From NCBI GenBank assembly GCA_951230915.1, contig OX579637.1, positions 19,406,001-19,470,000 on the forward strand: a stretch of 64,000 nt of DNA, in the 5' to 3' direction. Positions within the stretch are counted from its first letter, which is position 1. The number at the start of each line of letters is the position of its first letter. This document shows positions 11,453 through 22,225 of the stretch, in pieces. The stretch is from Antitrichia curtipendula (Eukaryota > Streptophyta > Bryopsida > Hypnales > Leucodontaceae). The notes under the pieces are model-generated. The model saw only the letters and a list, made by a program, of their open reading frames with translations, made no database searches and was not told the origin of the DNA. The position numbers and the translations under genes are program-made.

Positions 11453-12521
11453 ATGTTATCTCTGGACCATTTCGTCGTCGGCGACAGTGCGAAAAAGGCC
11501 ACATTCCTCTCCCTCTGCGTGGAATCGGAGAACATGGACAAGGATGACTTCCTGGATTCCATTTACTTCGTCGACAAGCAAAAGTTTGAAGACAGCCGGG
11601 TCAAGGGGGCCTCGTCTTCACGGGGAAGGGTCCTCCCAGAAAGAAGAAGGAGGTCCATTGGTGACGATCCCAGTAGTACGCCAAGGGCGTCCCAGCGAGA
11701 CGACATTGTCGACCTTGACGGAGACGATGATGATGTGATGGACTGGGTCGATCCAGTTCACGAGGGGATGAATCTGACGCCGACTGCAGTCGCTCCATCG
11801 GTTAATCTGCAGGAGAGTAGCGACATGCGGGGCTCCTCGGGATTGTCCGCACGGGATACTCAAACCCCGGTCTCCCGCCCAAGGCCTTCGCAAAAGAGGA
11901 AGCCAGATCCACTTGCACCGAACTCCCCCATCAATGCCGAATTCATATATAATTTAATGAGGCAGAACAACGAGGAGCAGGCCAAGGCTCGGATGGAGGA
12001 ACGTGAGGAGTAGAAGGGAAGAAAACAAGCGGGCCCGGAATGAAAACACGGACTTGATGAAGCAGTTTCTGGACAATCTTCCCGCGATCGTGTCACAAGT
12101 GGCAACTGCAAGTATCTCGGCCTTGATAAATGCGAGGCCCATGATGATGATCGACCCGAACGCACCAACTCCGCAGCTGCTGATCTTGAATCAGGCACAG
12201 GGGTCCGCAGACAGTGCGAGGCAACCACAGACAGGTTCTGCCCACATCACCGGAGGTCCGTCTGCGTCCGAGAACTTGCTGGCGCAAGCCTCCCCCTGCT
12301 CGACGCCAAATCAAGTGGAGTCTGTGGAAGACGTGACGAGGATAGTCACGGAGAGATAGGTCCAGGAAGTTCCCGAGCAAGTGGTTCCTCCGCAACAAGC
12401 TGTACCGGACGAGGGATCTGCACCGGAGGTTGTCACTCAGCATCCGACTGAGGATGCTACTGTAGTGGCCAAGCTGTCACAGGACCCTGTGATTGATGAT
12501 CCTCCACGTTGTTCCCTGTGA
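11453..12521 (+). pseudogene. Element A ORF1 exon 3: acidic, coiled-coil tail
   Basis: Exon 3 begins MLSLDHFVVGDSAKKATFLSL...NMDKDDFLD, in register with exon 3 of B (34239) and C (52130). It continues through an acidic, probably disordered stretch (DIVDLDGDDDDVMDWVD) to a charged helical segment (NNEEQAKARMEEREE, then NKRARNENTDLMKQFLDNL) that looks coiled-coil. A TAG at 12011 is bypassed by a one-base frameshift near 12010, after which the frame of 12003-12359 continues the alignment with element C. A further TAG sits at 12357 and the frame ends at 12519-12521. Role: probably an oligomerisation tail. Decay is limited to one frameshift and one or two stops. Confidence 0.6.
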
Positions 12522-12538
12522 CTCTCTGAGCCTGAGTT

Positions 12539-12557
12539 TTAACTCGATTCGAGTTAA
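12539..12557 (+). promoter_or_regulatory. A-type palindrome between ORF1 and the NIF-like gene
   Basis: Left arm TTAACTCG, centre ATT, right arm CGAGTTAA, a perfect 8-3-8 site. It lies just after the end of ORF1 exon 3 and before the exon starting at 12721, so it could be in an intron or in the promoter of the next gene. Confidence 0.85.
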
Positions 12558-12720
12558 AACTCCTCAAGTTTTTTTTGGTGGACTTTAGGGAGAATCTAGT
12601 GGTAGAGTAGCTGAGCTCTCCAAATACACTGTACGTATTGTAAATTTTTTTATCTCTCAGTGAGACAGTGTAATATAATTGTGTTCTTACATTTCATTGT
12701 CTGGCTCTGATTCTTTGCAG

Positions 12721-14076
12721 TCGGAAGCTTGCTGTCTTCGGAAATTCAGGGACCCCTTCTTGTTTGCGATGCCATAATGTTTGATCCGGAGACGTCTCCC
12801 GAGTTTATTTTCTCCGAAACTGTTTCGCATGGTTTTGATCCGGTGGCAGAGGCATGTCCGCCATGTCTTGAAGAAGAGAGGGTCCAAGAGGATGTTCGGG
12901 ATGGCAGAGACGTGGAGGTTGAGGAGGATGTTCCCGAAGACCCCCTTGAGATGCCGGTGGTTTCTCCATCCAGTGATTCGTTGGAGCCAGTAATTTCGGC
13001 ACCGGTTCTTCTACACGACGATGCAGTACGTTCTTAGTGTTCTATGTGTACTAGTTGTTAGTTTCCCTTTATGGATATAAGTTGAACGTCATGGAGAAAT
13101 GGCTGCAGTACTATAGTCTTCGTCCAATGTGCGTCTGTTTAATCGGCACTTTGTCTCTGTTCCTCATGGGCAGGGTGAGAAAACCGTTGCTCTAGATAAT
13201 GCGGAAGGCCGGAGTCTTCCCCCATTCAAATCCAGGTTGACAAAAAAGTGGCTAAATGTCGTTCTGGATCTGAATGGACTATTGGTCTTTTGTGATGATT
13301 TAAGATATCACATGGTTCAAAAGAGATTTTGCTCTCCCAGTGAGGTAGTCCGTGATCCAGAAGACATCATGGATATTAATAGGGTCACTCTTCGGCCATA
13401 CGTAAGGAGGTTTCTGAGAGAATTATCCTCCGTTGCGAACGTAGTGGTGTGGAGCTCCATGAACAGAAGCTACGCCCAACATATTTGCAATTACGCATTC
13501 AGCGGCATGCAGCCGCCTATGCAAGTTCTCGGCCGAGAGCAGTGTAGCGTTATAAAATGGAAATGGAGATACGGAAAGCTATTGAACTACAGGTTGACGG
13601 GCTCGAACAAGGACCTCCAGATCAAGCCTCTAGAAAAATTGTACAAGTTAAAGGGGTCCATTTTCACGGAGAACAACACAAGTATAGTGGATGACATGCC
13701 GGAAAAACACTTCATGAACAACGCCACGAATGTCGTGCTCTTAGATTTGTGGTCGCCTGAAGGAATTGGGTCGAGAGATGAAATCCTCATGAATGAACTT
13801 CTGCCCTGGATTCAGAGAGTGCACACGGAGAGGCCCTGGGGGTTTATCCGTTTTCGTAGAGATGATTCTGTGGGGGGCGTCCACCTTGTGAATGAACTCG
13901 ACCAATCCAAGTACAAAATGCTTTGTGCGGCTCTTAGAGAATCAAATAGACTTCTTGATGAGTGGAAAGAGAATAATGATGAACATGACGGCCCTCCGCC
14001 AACCCCGAACGTTCCGCGTCGCAAGGAGCTTAAGCTATCAGACATCTTGTTCCTACTTAAATTAACTCCGCGCTAG
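12721..14076 (+). CDS. FCP1/NIF-type HAD phosphatase-like protein of element A
   Basis: Two exons are supported: 12721-13025 (acceptor CAG at 12718-12720, donor GTACGT at 13026) and 13174-14076 (acceptor CAG at 13171-13173), joined in frame without a stop. The first exon encodes an acidic leader. The second has WLNVVLDLNGLLV, then NVVVWSSMNRS and IVDDMPEKHFMNNATNVV, which correspond to HAD motifs I, II and IV of the NLI-interacting-factor/FCP1 family that dephosphorylates the RNA polymerase II CTD. In motif I the usual DxDG is DLNG, so the nucleophile is kept but the acid/base Asp is Asn. Plant NIF-like proteins with DLNG exist. Homologues lie at 36784-37617 (B) and 57735-58390 (C). The reading frame is intact, in contrast to ORF1. 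It is unclear whether this is a separate gene or the 3' part of the same transcript. Confidence 0.75.
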
Positions 14077-14330
14077 AGTTGGTCGTAGGTGTTGTAGGGT
14101 TCTAGCTTCTGTGGAGTTGTAGTGTATGTACTTTGTGTGGAAGTTATAGTGCGACTATTCATTAGTAAAAGTACAAAATTTTTTTACAATGCAGGCTTGT
14201 GTTTTGTGTCCGAGATTTATGTGTTTTGGTGGCATCAAAAGAACATTGTGAAGACAAAAGTGTGGCCTTTGTTGATACGCTTGTTGATTATGGGCAGCTC
14301 GCCATATCGTAAAAGGGGATTCGACATATC

Positions 14331-14992
14331 ATGTATTCGGCGGCCACGACGCAATCAACAATGGATTTCTCTGTAATGGATGTAGATGATGGTGTTGTCG
14401 ACAGTCCTCCCAATGGAGGAAAACGTCCTATATTGGCACACTCTCCATCTCCACTCAAATCTCGTCCGCAGTCAATGTCCCCACGAAGTCGCTCCGGGAT
14501 GAATCCCGAACTGCAGAGGAAGCTTTATGTTGATGAAATGGCTGTGGTGGCTCTTATGGAGGTGTGTTAACAATCCGTGTCTATGCACTCTTTTGTGTTT
14601 CTATGTGATGATTTGTAAGCATGTTTGATTGTAAGTCTCTCTTACAAATTCTATATTTGCAGGTGAATGACATAGAGCCTGTGTTTGTTGACATCGTCGA
14701 CAAGACTTTTAAGGACGTCGAGCCTACGAGTCAACCAACCCCATCGACGGGCTTGCCTCATCCTCGACTTAAACCGTCTTCATTGAATCTTGCCAAACGG
14801 CAATGCAAAACACATGATGGATTGCCTCCTCTTCATTGTGGCCGTCATCCGTAGGACGCTTGGGAGCGGAGGTCCTTGAAGAAACAAAGGCGGGAAACTG
14901 TGCACCAAAGATCTGCTAGTAGCAGCGGACATAGCCGAGGGCCAGAGTTATTGAAGGCAATGGAGATGTTGAAGAGTAGGTCGCACTTGTAG
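14331..14992 (+). pseudogene. Element A gene 3: SPSPLK-motif protein
   Basis: Exon 14331-14561 (donor GTGTGT at 14562) and exon 14663-14992 (acceptor CAG ends 14662) join in phase 0 (VALME|VNDIEPVF). The conserved part is DVDDGVVDSPP, then SPSPLK, then RKLY, all found in the same order in element B at 37836-38991. A TAG at 14852-14854 breaks the second exon, after which the frame runs on to TAG 14990-14992 through a stretch similar to B (RGPELLKAMEMLK against RGLHWPSRCEDIIRGMEKL). The intron is absent from B. Serine/proline-rich and basic composition suggests a nuclear protein. The SPSP sites could be proline-directed phosphorylation targets, which would fit its place next to a CTD-phosphatase-like gene. 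Function unknown. Confidence 0.55.
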
Positions 14993-15305
14993 TACATAGC
15001 TTGAAGACCATCACCAAAAACTTTAGTCTCCTATAAGTACATTGGTGTAAAATTTTGGTGAATCATTCAACTATTGATGAATGATTACAAATTTTGGATT
15101 CTAGGTTCTTTGATATTTTTCAGGAAAGAAGCAAAATTATATTGTGCATAGCATTGCCGGCTCATAGTTGTGGTAGATTAGCAACTTGAAGCTTGGGATG
15201 AGTAGACATTGCTTCTACACACATGCATTTTGCGATGTAAATAACTTTTATATAGAAATTTGGTGATTTTTTTTCATTAACTACATTGTATGTTTCATTT
15301 AGTGC

Positions 15306-16460
15306 ATGGTATTCCATAATTCTTCATTTCCAAATCTGTTTTTGGTGTCATTTCGTTACTTTTTACACGATTGCAAACAAGAATTTCTTCTTCTTTATAC
15401 ATTTATGTATGTTTTGGGATTGACATTTCACTATACACAAGCTCCCATTTCATTGGAAAACTCCCAAAATGATGAATATGATGTTATTGAAGAGGTTCCT
15501 GATTTAAAGTGTTTTGTAGAAGGGTATTTGCATACAGGTGATGATTATGTATTGGGCCATTCTCAAGCCCAGCAATTCAAATTTTACAAGGATTCTAGTA
15601 GATGGCCTTTGATGCAGTGCAAGATCTTGTGTACTGATGTGGATTGGCTGCCAAAGGAAGGTGGAGGCATTCGCTTGTGGAAGGAGATAACAGATGGAGG
15701 TCTTAAAGTGCCAAGGGGTACATCTCCACCTTTGGCTCCACAAAAAATGCGTTGTTTTGATGAGGTTTGCAAGGGTTTAGAAGGATATATTGCATTGTGG
15801 GGTGCAATGGCTAATCAAGACTTGTCTGGAGAGTTTCGAAGGAAGAATGAGCCAGTGCGGAAATACTGGGAAGGTGTCAGAAGAGCTTTGAACGCACCCC
15901 TTGTGATGCGTGAGAAATTGCGGGATGGATTTTGGCCAAATTCTCAAATCACTGAGGAAGTGGAAGACCAATACCTTGACGATGGTCAAATGCGTGAGGA
16001 ATTTGCAGAAGATGCTCCATTTGTTGGTTGTAGGCGTGACCGTCCAGTACCTTCATTCCGTGTTGGCCGTGATGTGTACGCAGGTTATTTTGTTGTAGTG
16101 CGACCTGTTGATGGTGACCTCCGCCCATTTTGGCTTGCTTGTGCACTTACAAATCCTAATCCAGATCCAGGGCATGTCAATTCAACTGAGCTGCAATATT
16201 GGACGGCTACATCTTTTCAACACGTTATGGAGGATATTTACGGGGGTTGGGACACAAAACAAGGAAATTCTTGGTGCAAGGATAAGGCAATTTCTCCGAG
16301 CTGGACACAGACGAACTGTATGATGATTACTTGGAAGCCACGTATGAGAGCAAAGACTTCTGATCCAAGAATCAAAATTCCCAAAAATCAAATTGCTATA
16401 ATCAAGGCATTTGTGGAGGCTTTTGTGTGTGGGGAAGACAACAATACATCTTCTGAGTGA
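15306..16460 (+). CDS. DUF7869-type element protein, copy 1, C-terminal part
   Basis: This 384-codon open frame is intact. From about 15484 (IEEVPDLKCFVEGYL) to the stop at 16458 it aligns along its length with the copies on the minus strand at 22226-23320 and 61277-62119. Landmarks are LCTDVDWLPKEGGGIRLW, PPLAPQKMRCFDEVCKGLEGYIALWG, EDAPFVGCRRDRP and TWKPR. The part encoding the DDE-like core and the GHTHEDID motif is missing, so this copy is truncated on its 5' side and the first 50-60 codons are probably read from flanking DNA. It starts 300 bp after element A ends. Whether it is translated is unknown. Confidence 0.65.
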   Translation: MVFHNSSFPNLFLVSFRYFLHDCKQEFLLLYTFMYVLGLTFHYTQAPISLENSQNDEYDVIEEVPDLKCFVEGYLHTGDDYVLGHSQAQQFKFYKDSSRWPLMQCKILCTDVDWLPKEGGGIRLWKEITDGGLKVPRGTSPPLAPQKMRCFDEVCKGLEGYIALWGAMANQDLSGEFRRKNEPVRKYWEGVRRALNAPLVMREKLRDGFWPNSQITEEVEDQYLDDGQMREEFAEDAPFVGCRRDRPVPSFRVGRDVYAGYFVVVRPVDGDLRPFWLACALTNPNPDPGHVNSTELQYWTATSFQHVMEDIYGGWDTKQGNSWCKDKAISPSWTQTNCMMITWKPRMRAKTSDPRIKIPKNQIAIIKAFVEAFVCGEDNNTSSE

Positions 16461-18270
16461 AGGTGGATAGATTGTAGGCTTAGGGAAGTGATTAGAAGTT
16501 TGTAGTGTATTTTTTTATATTTTAAGAGAAAAAATGTAACTGAAGTACTTGTAGTAGTGGAGGTGCTTTTCTTAAAAATATTTACAAAAAACTAGATAAA
16601 GAAAGAGGTTGGAAAGAAGAAACAGATTTAGTCCGCAAATTATTTTAGTCCATTATGTTCATTTATTTTTCTTGGTGTTTTAGAATGTAATGTTGTAAGT
16701 GGTGTGCAATATAATATATTTTTAATTTGTTTTATGTGTTGCATTGTGTATTTTTCAGTTTGTAAATTGTATTTTTTTGGTCCATCACTATGGATTTGTA
16801 AGAGTAGATGCATTACCACATTGTATGATGAATTCTTCTATAAACCCTAAATCCTAAACCCTAAGCATATGCCACAAGCGTTTGCTTTTCTCTTTAAGTT
16901 CAATATTTATTTTGAATTGATGGTTAGACTTCAAATTAATTTTAAAATCATCTTTCAAATATCTTTACTCCAAAATTGGTAAGCAATTTCATGTACATGC
17001 TTAAATTAATAAGTCTATTGGCATATTCATGTCTAAGTTTATTGAATTGTCTCAATTTAATGGACTTTTTTGCATACTAAATTTAGGGTCATGAACAAAA
17101 TGAGATTCCAAATAGTCTCGTTTTAATGAATATGGCCTTAATTGGCTAGTTCCCAAACTGTGACTGCTAATCTTTCAAGCATATGTCTGACAAGTCACTT
17201 GACAAGCGCGGTGCATAGACGTATTGTAAGCACATCTACTTCGTCTTCAACGTAGTCTGTAGCTTAGATCCGGAGGTTTATATGTTCATTCACGCTCCTA
17301 GTTTCAGCTAGAATGAGATTAAAAGAGTTCTTCAGACTTTGCTCCTAAAGCATTATGGAGCATAATTATTGTCCGTACTATTAAGACATTATTTTCACTA
17401 CTACAAAAACGATGGTGAGACTAAAAGGGCCACCACCGAAGCTTATATATGGTCATGTTGGTGCCCTAAATCATTTGCCCAATTTTTGTTTGTATGGCTC
17501 AATTTTTGTTCAGACCCCACTAACTCACCCCAATCCTTAGTCCCCGCCTCCTTCCTATTCTCTACCCTAAACCTAAACCCAAGTATGTCTCCCTCCAACA
17601 TATCTAAAAACCTTAGACCAACACCCCTTATCGTTTGCAGAATTTTTCCTAAACTGAACAACATCCTTCATCTGGCCTCAATATCCGTCTCTTTCTCCCA
17701 CCTTAAACCCACTCCTTAATTGTTCCTCCAATTAATCTTTAACTTCTCCACTTCCAATCTCTGCCTCCAAAGAAAATGTCTACATAACCCTCGCTTATTT
17801 CCTTTGCTTTCCTTATCTGATGCCTTGATCCTCTTTGATCTAACCTTGGGCCCCCATCTCTCAAATTTTATAAATCCTCCATACCAATTGTCCCTCTCTT
17901 GAACTCTCTTACTCCCTCTTTCCCTCTTTCAAACTCTCTTGAATACCTCTCTTGCAAAGAAATCTCTTTCATCCCTCACATATCCACCATTTCTTGTTTC
18001 CATGTTGTTGCAACCAGAATTTTTGGTTTCCTTTGGTTCACCTAGAAGATGGAACAAAAACTAGCAATTAGTATCCAGATTCAGTTTAGAAACAAGAGGA
18101 CTAAAATTAAACAAGGACATTAAAGCAACGGAATAATTGAATCTGATCCGGTCCACGTACCAGTGTTCAAAAACAAAACCATATCCGGAGTAATCAAGGA
18201 TCGGATTAGAGTTAGACCGGAATGCTGGGGACCGGACCGGAAAAAGTCATGATGACTAGTCTTGGGTCCT
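16461..18270. other. Non-coding spacer
   Basis: No gene supported. It contains a degenerate telomere-like tract (CTAAATCCTAAACCCTAA, about 16847-16864), the string GTAGTAGTG ending at 16559 and the string CACTACTACAAAAAC starting near 17396. Both of the latter look like ends of CACTA-type elements, but they face away from each other and I could not pair them. From about 17500 to 17975 the + strand is strongly pyrimidine-rich. Confidence 0.45.
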
Positions 18271-18275
18271 GAGAC

Positions 18276-18282
18276 TATATAA
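18276..18282 (+). promoter_or_regulatory. TATA box of the CCGGA-type element, copy 1
   Basis: TATATAAG sits about 280 bp before the ATG at 18558, in a stretch with repeated CCGGA motifs (18150-18240). Transcription would start near 18310. Copy 2 does not show an equally clear TATA box. Confidence 0.55.
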
Positions 18283-18557
18283 GGCCTGAACCATTCCAGT
18301 TGCGCCTTTTTCCAAACTCTGTTTAGCAAGAGTATCTTCTTCACGCTCCTCGTTTTCAGCTCAGCGTTTTGTTTTTTAGCAATTGTGTGAGTGTGCGGAA
18401 GGTGGACGCGTATTAGAAGTGTACTGCAAGGTAGATTTCCATGCGCGCGCCAGCTTGTGTGGGTTTCCGGTTGAGATCGGAGAGAGAAAGTGAGAACGGG
18501 ATGTACGGCTAGAAGTGGATGAGGTAGAATCGGAAAGGATCCGGCCAGGTCTAGTTT

Positions 18558-20160
18558 GTGTCCATGCCGCAACTCCGAAAGCATAGAGCGGGGGCGTCAA
18601 CTTCTGCCACAACTGCGGCTAAGCTTCAGAAGGTGATTCGGGTCCTCCCTTCCAGGGAAGAAGAGATGGAGCAACTCAAGGCGGATCTCACTAGGATGGG
18701 ATGCCATGGGTTTTTAGATAAACCCTGGAGGTTTAGAGATGAGCAAATGGTAAGGGAGATACTCAGAAAGTTGTCAAATCAATTTGACAACACTCTTTAA
18801 GGTGTTCCGGCCGACTGGACGGAAGAAATATGGAGAGCGGTGTACAGTTTCCAGTTAGGGGGTCATGGGATGGCCAACCAAAAGGAGGAGTACATCCGGG
18901 GCAAGTTTTGAGGAGCAGTGGGCCCAAAGGACGGATACGCAGTGGAGGATTGCGTAGACGACTAGCATCGGAACCTGCTCCAGTTCCTCATCCCAATCCT
19001 GCATCCGGAGAAGCCGATGAAGGTGACGATAACTCTTGTCAACACGATTTTCGGGGCCCTGAGCGGAGACCGGAAAGCAGATTGGGCCCGGATCTTGTTT
19101 GATTTGGTGTCCCAGCTCTCCACAAGGATTAGAAGGAATAGGCCGATACCTTTGTGTCCCTACCTCTTCCACCTTTACCAGCATCACCAACTCCTGACGG
19201 ATACGGAGGAGAAGGAGTAGAAGACTCAGGAAACTCTCTTGCAGTACAGAGAGTCGGAATTGGATGACGAGGTCAAGGAAGGAACCGGATCCAAGACGGA
19301 AGAAGAAGAGGAGGAAGAGATCGAGAGGCCGAACAAACGACACAAGACCACATCTCCTCACGGAAGAAGATCGCCGCACGGGCACAAATCTACTCCGAAC
19401 AAGGGACCGGAAGTGGAGAAGCCAAGCCCCAAGAAGACGGATTCCAAAGATCCGTTTGAGCAGTTGACCGGAATCCTCTGCAACATACGAGGGGATTGGG
19501 AGGTCAAGAAGAGGACGCTTTCCAAGATTGGAAAGCTGGTGCAAGCATCTCCAGATAGTGAGTTACCGGCGAAGGTGGCGAATTGCATCACCAATCCAGT
19601 CGAGATCCAGAAGCAGGAAGCGGAGATTTGTCGACTTTAGAAGGAAGCCGATATGTTGAAGGCGGAAGTTTTCACCTTCAAGGAGGACATGGCCGCCACA
19701 CGAGAGATGGCGGATGAGACGCAGAAGGTAGCAGAAGCGGTGAAGGCCACTTTTGGTGAAATCGAAACTACTGCAATCAAAGCAAAACTCTTTGACAATA
19801 AGGTCTTGGAGGATAAGAAACTATCTGGTTCCCGAATGGTTTAGATCCTGATGGACTTCTCCGAGCAGGTAGAGGTATCGATGGTCAAGGCGCGGGAGGT
19901 TGCCAACCAAATGGAAGAGTGCACGCAAAAGCTGATCGGATCCATGAGGATCTATCTGTCGGATATTTCCATGCCAAAGTCATTTCCGGATGGAACGGAA
20001 ACAAGGGAAGGAAAGGATCAGACTCCCTAGTTGAAGAAGAGTCAACCTTCCCAGACCGCGCCAATCAACATGGATTCTTCACCCGGATCCGATCTGCCAA
20101 ATCCTATAGCCGAGGAGCGGAACAGGAACTTGGAGGGTGTCTTCAATCAATTGGAATAGG
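18558..20160 (+). pseudogene. CCGGA-type element protein, copy 1 (decayed)
   Basis: One frame from ATG 18558 to about 20160 aligns with the intact protein on the minus strand at 53702-55615. Matches include REEEMEQLKADLTRMGCHGFLDKPW against ERKQLEEDLSQIGVAGFLSRPW, and VNTIFGALSGDRKADWARILFDLV against ANTIFGALSGERKIFWAGIVKDLV. The frame is broken by TAA 18798, TGA 18909, TAG 18963, TAG 19218, TAG 19638, TAG 19842 and more after 20025. The order (helical N-terminus, conserved hydrophobic core ending PLCPYLFHLY, acidic/basic disordered middle, coiled coil) recalls the 'putative plant transposon protein' domain that accompanies gag-like ORFs of plant retroelements. That assignment is inference. 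Confidence 0.65.
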
Positions 20161-22225
20161 AGCCTAAGAGTCCTTTGCTGGGACGTGGGGTTGCCTTGTA
20201 GGTAGGATAGTTTTGTAAGTGTAGGATAGGACGGGAACGGATTTGGAGTTGTAATCTGATCTGGTAGTGTTAGGAAGGACCAGAAGATAGGATTCGGAAA
20301 AAGGTTGACTTTTACAAGCACTTTTGCCTTTTTGTATTTTTGGAAAGTTTTACAATTGTATATTATTCAGTCCGTGTGCTAGGGATTGGGAATCTTCACT
20401 TTGCATTTTTCTTGTGTTTTCCATTTGCTCTCTTGCTGTGTGTCTCTCCCAAGTGCGTGGCAGGATTATATGGTGAGAAGTTAGGAAAGCGTGAGCAGAT
20501 TTGTGAAGGATTTCTCTCTTTAACGTTTCAAGTTTTATTCTAAGTACATGAGAGCGGGTAAGAAGGATTTGGGAGTGAGTTTCAAGTTCCTCAGCACGTT
20601 TAGAGTTTGAGATTCTGGGTGAAAAAACCATTGTTAAACTAGGCAAATAGGGAGGGATTCCTTAGTCGCGCTAGAACTCCCGGGTGGGAAATTTGGTTGA
20701 GTGTTTGATCTCTTGTGAGATCTCACTGCCCTAGTGGTAAACGGAAGAGTTTTGATTGATGTTGAAATGGACGGATTCACTTGTAACCGCCTAGCTTTGT
20801 ACGGATAGGAATTGACATTAAGGTCGTTGTAGTATTGAGAGGATCGTACGGGAGGTCTTTGTGTGACCTGCAATCCGGATTGCCATCTGGGTTGTTGTGA
20901 GGGACCAAACCAGATCCGGGTTAGTCTAGGAGATTAGGGATTAGGATAGTGGGTCTTCAGCAACTATAAATTACGAAAGGTGTGGTAGGCCTACCACTCT
21001 CAAAAGCAAGCGGCAACACCTCTGATGGCTAAACAAAGATAAAACCAAATTGCATAGGAGTGAGATTACTTATAGGCAATGCAGAGCGGATTGGTCTAGA
21101 CGGATACCGGGATCGGAAATGGTAAGATCTTGAGGTTGTGTTGGGTATCGATAACCGGTTAACTAGTTGGAACCGAAAAATAGAGGGAATCCAGTCGTTA
21201 GTTTTTTTGGTGTTTTTATGTTTCCGGTTTGAGGAATAGGACTAGAAGGAAGGATTTGGATACTGACTATGCTTAGTTGCTTAATAAGGTTAGATACTTC
21301 ACAAAATCTCGTGGGTTCGATCTTTAGAGTCACTTAGTTATACTCTAGGGTGATTTTTGTGAGTATAATGGAAAATTTACCTACCCTGTGCTGCGACACC
21401 ATGGCACTTACATTCACAACCACAAAAATTATATCTTTTTATTCCTTGCCCAAGCAAAAGTAGGGCCCCAGCTGTTGTTGGAAACGTGCCCCAATCTACC
21501 TTCTGAGCCAATACAAGCTCAACATGCACTATAGAGGCCACATTGTAGTTTATGTATCAAGGCTTTATTCATTAAATTGAGACAAATTGCAGTCTCATTT
21601 TAAATTGATCTAATTTTAGAATGTACTAAGTGTTCATTATATTGAGACACAATAATAAAATTAGACTTTTGATCTAGCTAAGTACACAACAATTTATTGG
21701 GGTAGTAGGGAAAACGGTAACAAAAACTTGCAATTAACATCTAGGGCTATTAAAACAAAATTTAATCTCAATTTTAATGAATGAAGTGATCACAAAACTC
21801 AGACACTTCATTAAATTGAGACACATATTCAACTTTAGAACTCCTTGTGATAAAATAGTTCTAATTTGTTCATAACAAAGAACACGTAACACAAACCACG
21901 AGCTTCATATGTATACCTTTTACACCTTATATTTGAGCTTTGGAGTTCACAATAGGGAGTTTACACACTATGTTGTTATATTTTTATGTGGGGCATTGTA
22001 CTTTTGATACCACATTATAAAGAGCAAAAAGTTAATACAACATAATTACAATGAAAATGATGCATAATTCATTACATGATTATAGGGATGACAACAAATA
22101 CATACATTATGTAAATCAACTTTAATACATTGCCACAAAATAGTCGAAGATATAGCACAACTCTACATGCAAACATCGGAAAACAACTAAATTAATGATG
22201 GCATTCTAATTCAATTCCAAAAACA
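20161..22225. other. 3' part of the CCGGA-type element and A+T-rich spacer
   Basis: CCGGA/TCCGG motifs continue to about 21230, so the element probably extends to there or to about 21360, where the phrase CTCGTGGGTTCGATC and then A+T-rich DNA follow. No ORF with support. From about 21400 the sequence is ordinary A+T-rich spacer up to the minus-strand gene that ends at 22226. Confidence 0.4.

Larger units (their letters stand above)
6240..15060 (+). mobile_element. Element A: repeated element with ORF1, NIF-like and SPSPLK genes
   Basis: This block is visibly richer in G+C and CpG than its flanks. It carries in order a G+C-rich leader with tandem repeats, an array of TTAACTCG half-sites and palindromes, a spliced ORF1, a NIF-type HAD gene and a small SPSPLK gene. 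The same order occurs at 29.4-39.0 kb (B) and 44.6-58.8 kb (C), which is why I treat it as one unit. The ends are estimated from where similarity and composition change. I could not find terminal inverted repeats, LTRs or a target duplication, so the element class is unknown, and a tandemly amplified gene cluster is the alternative. It is the least decayed of the three copies. Confidence 0.6.

Noticed and set aside
7711..12557. Palindromes as a CRISPR array, rho-independent terminators or miRNA hairpins
   Set aside because: Spacing is irregular (apart from the 22-bp half-site array), sites lie in introns and promoters of a plant-type genome, arms are 9 bp with a 3-bp centre (too tight for a stable hairpin loop), and there are no T tracts or cas genes.
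17396..17410. End of a second CACTA element (CACTACTACAAAAAC)
   Set aside because: I could not find a matching inverted end in the right orientation; the string at 16548-16559 faces the wrong way.
17369..17902. Open frames in the pyrimidine-rich stretch
   Set aside because: Low-complexity CT-rich DNA; no motif and no copy elsewhere in the window.
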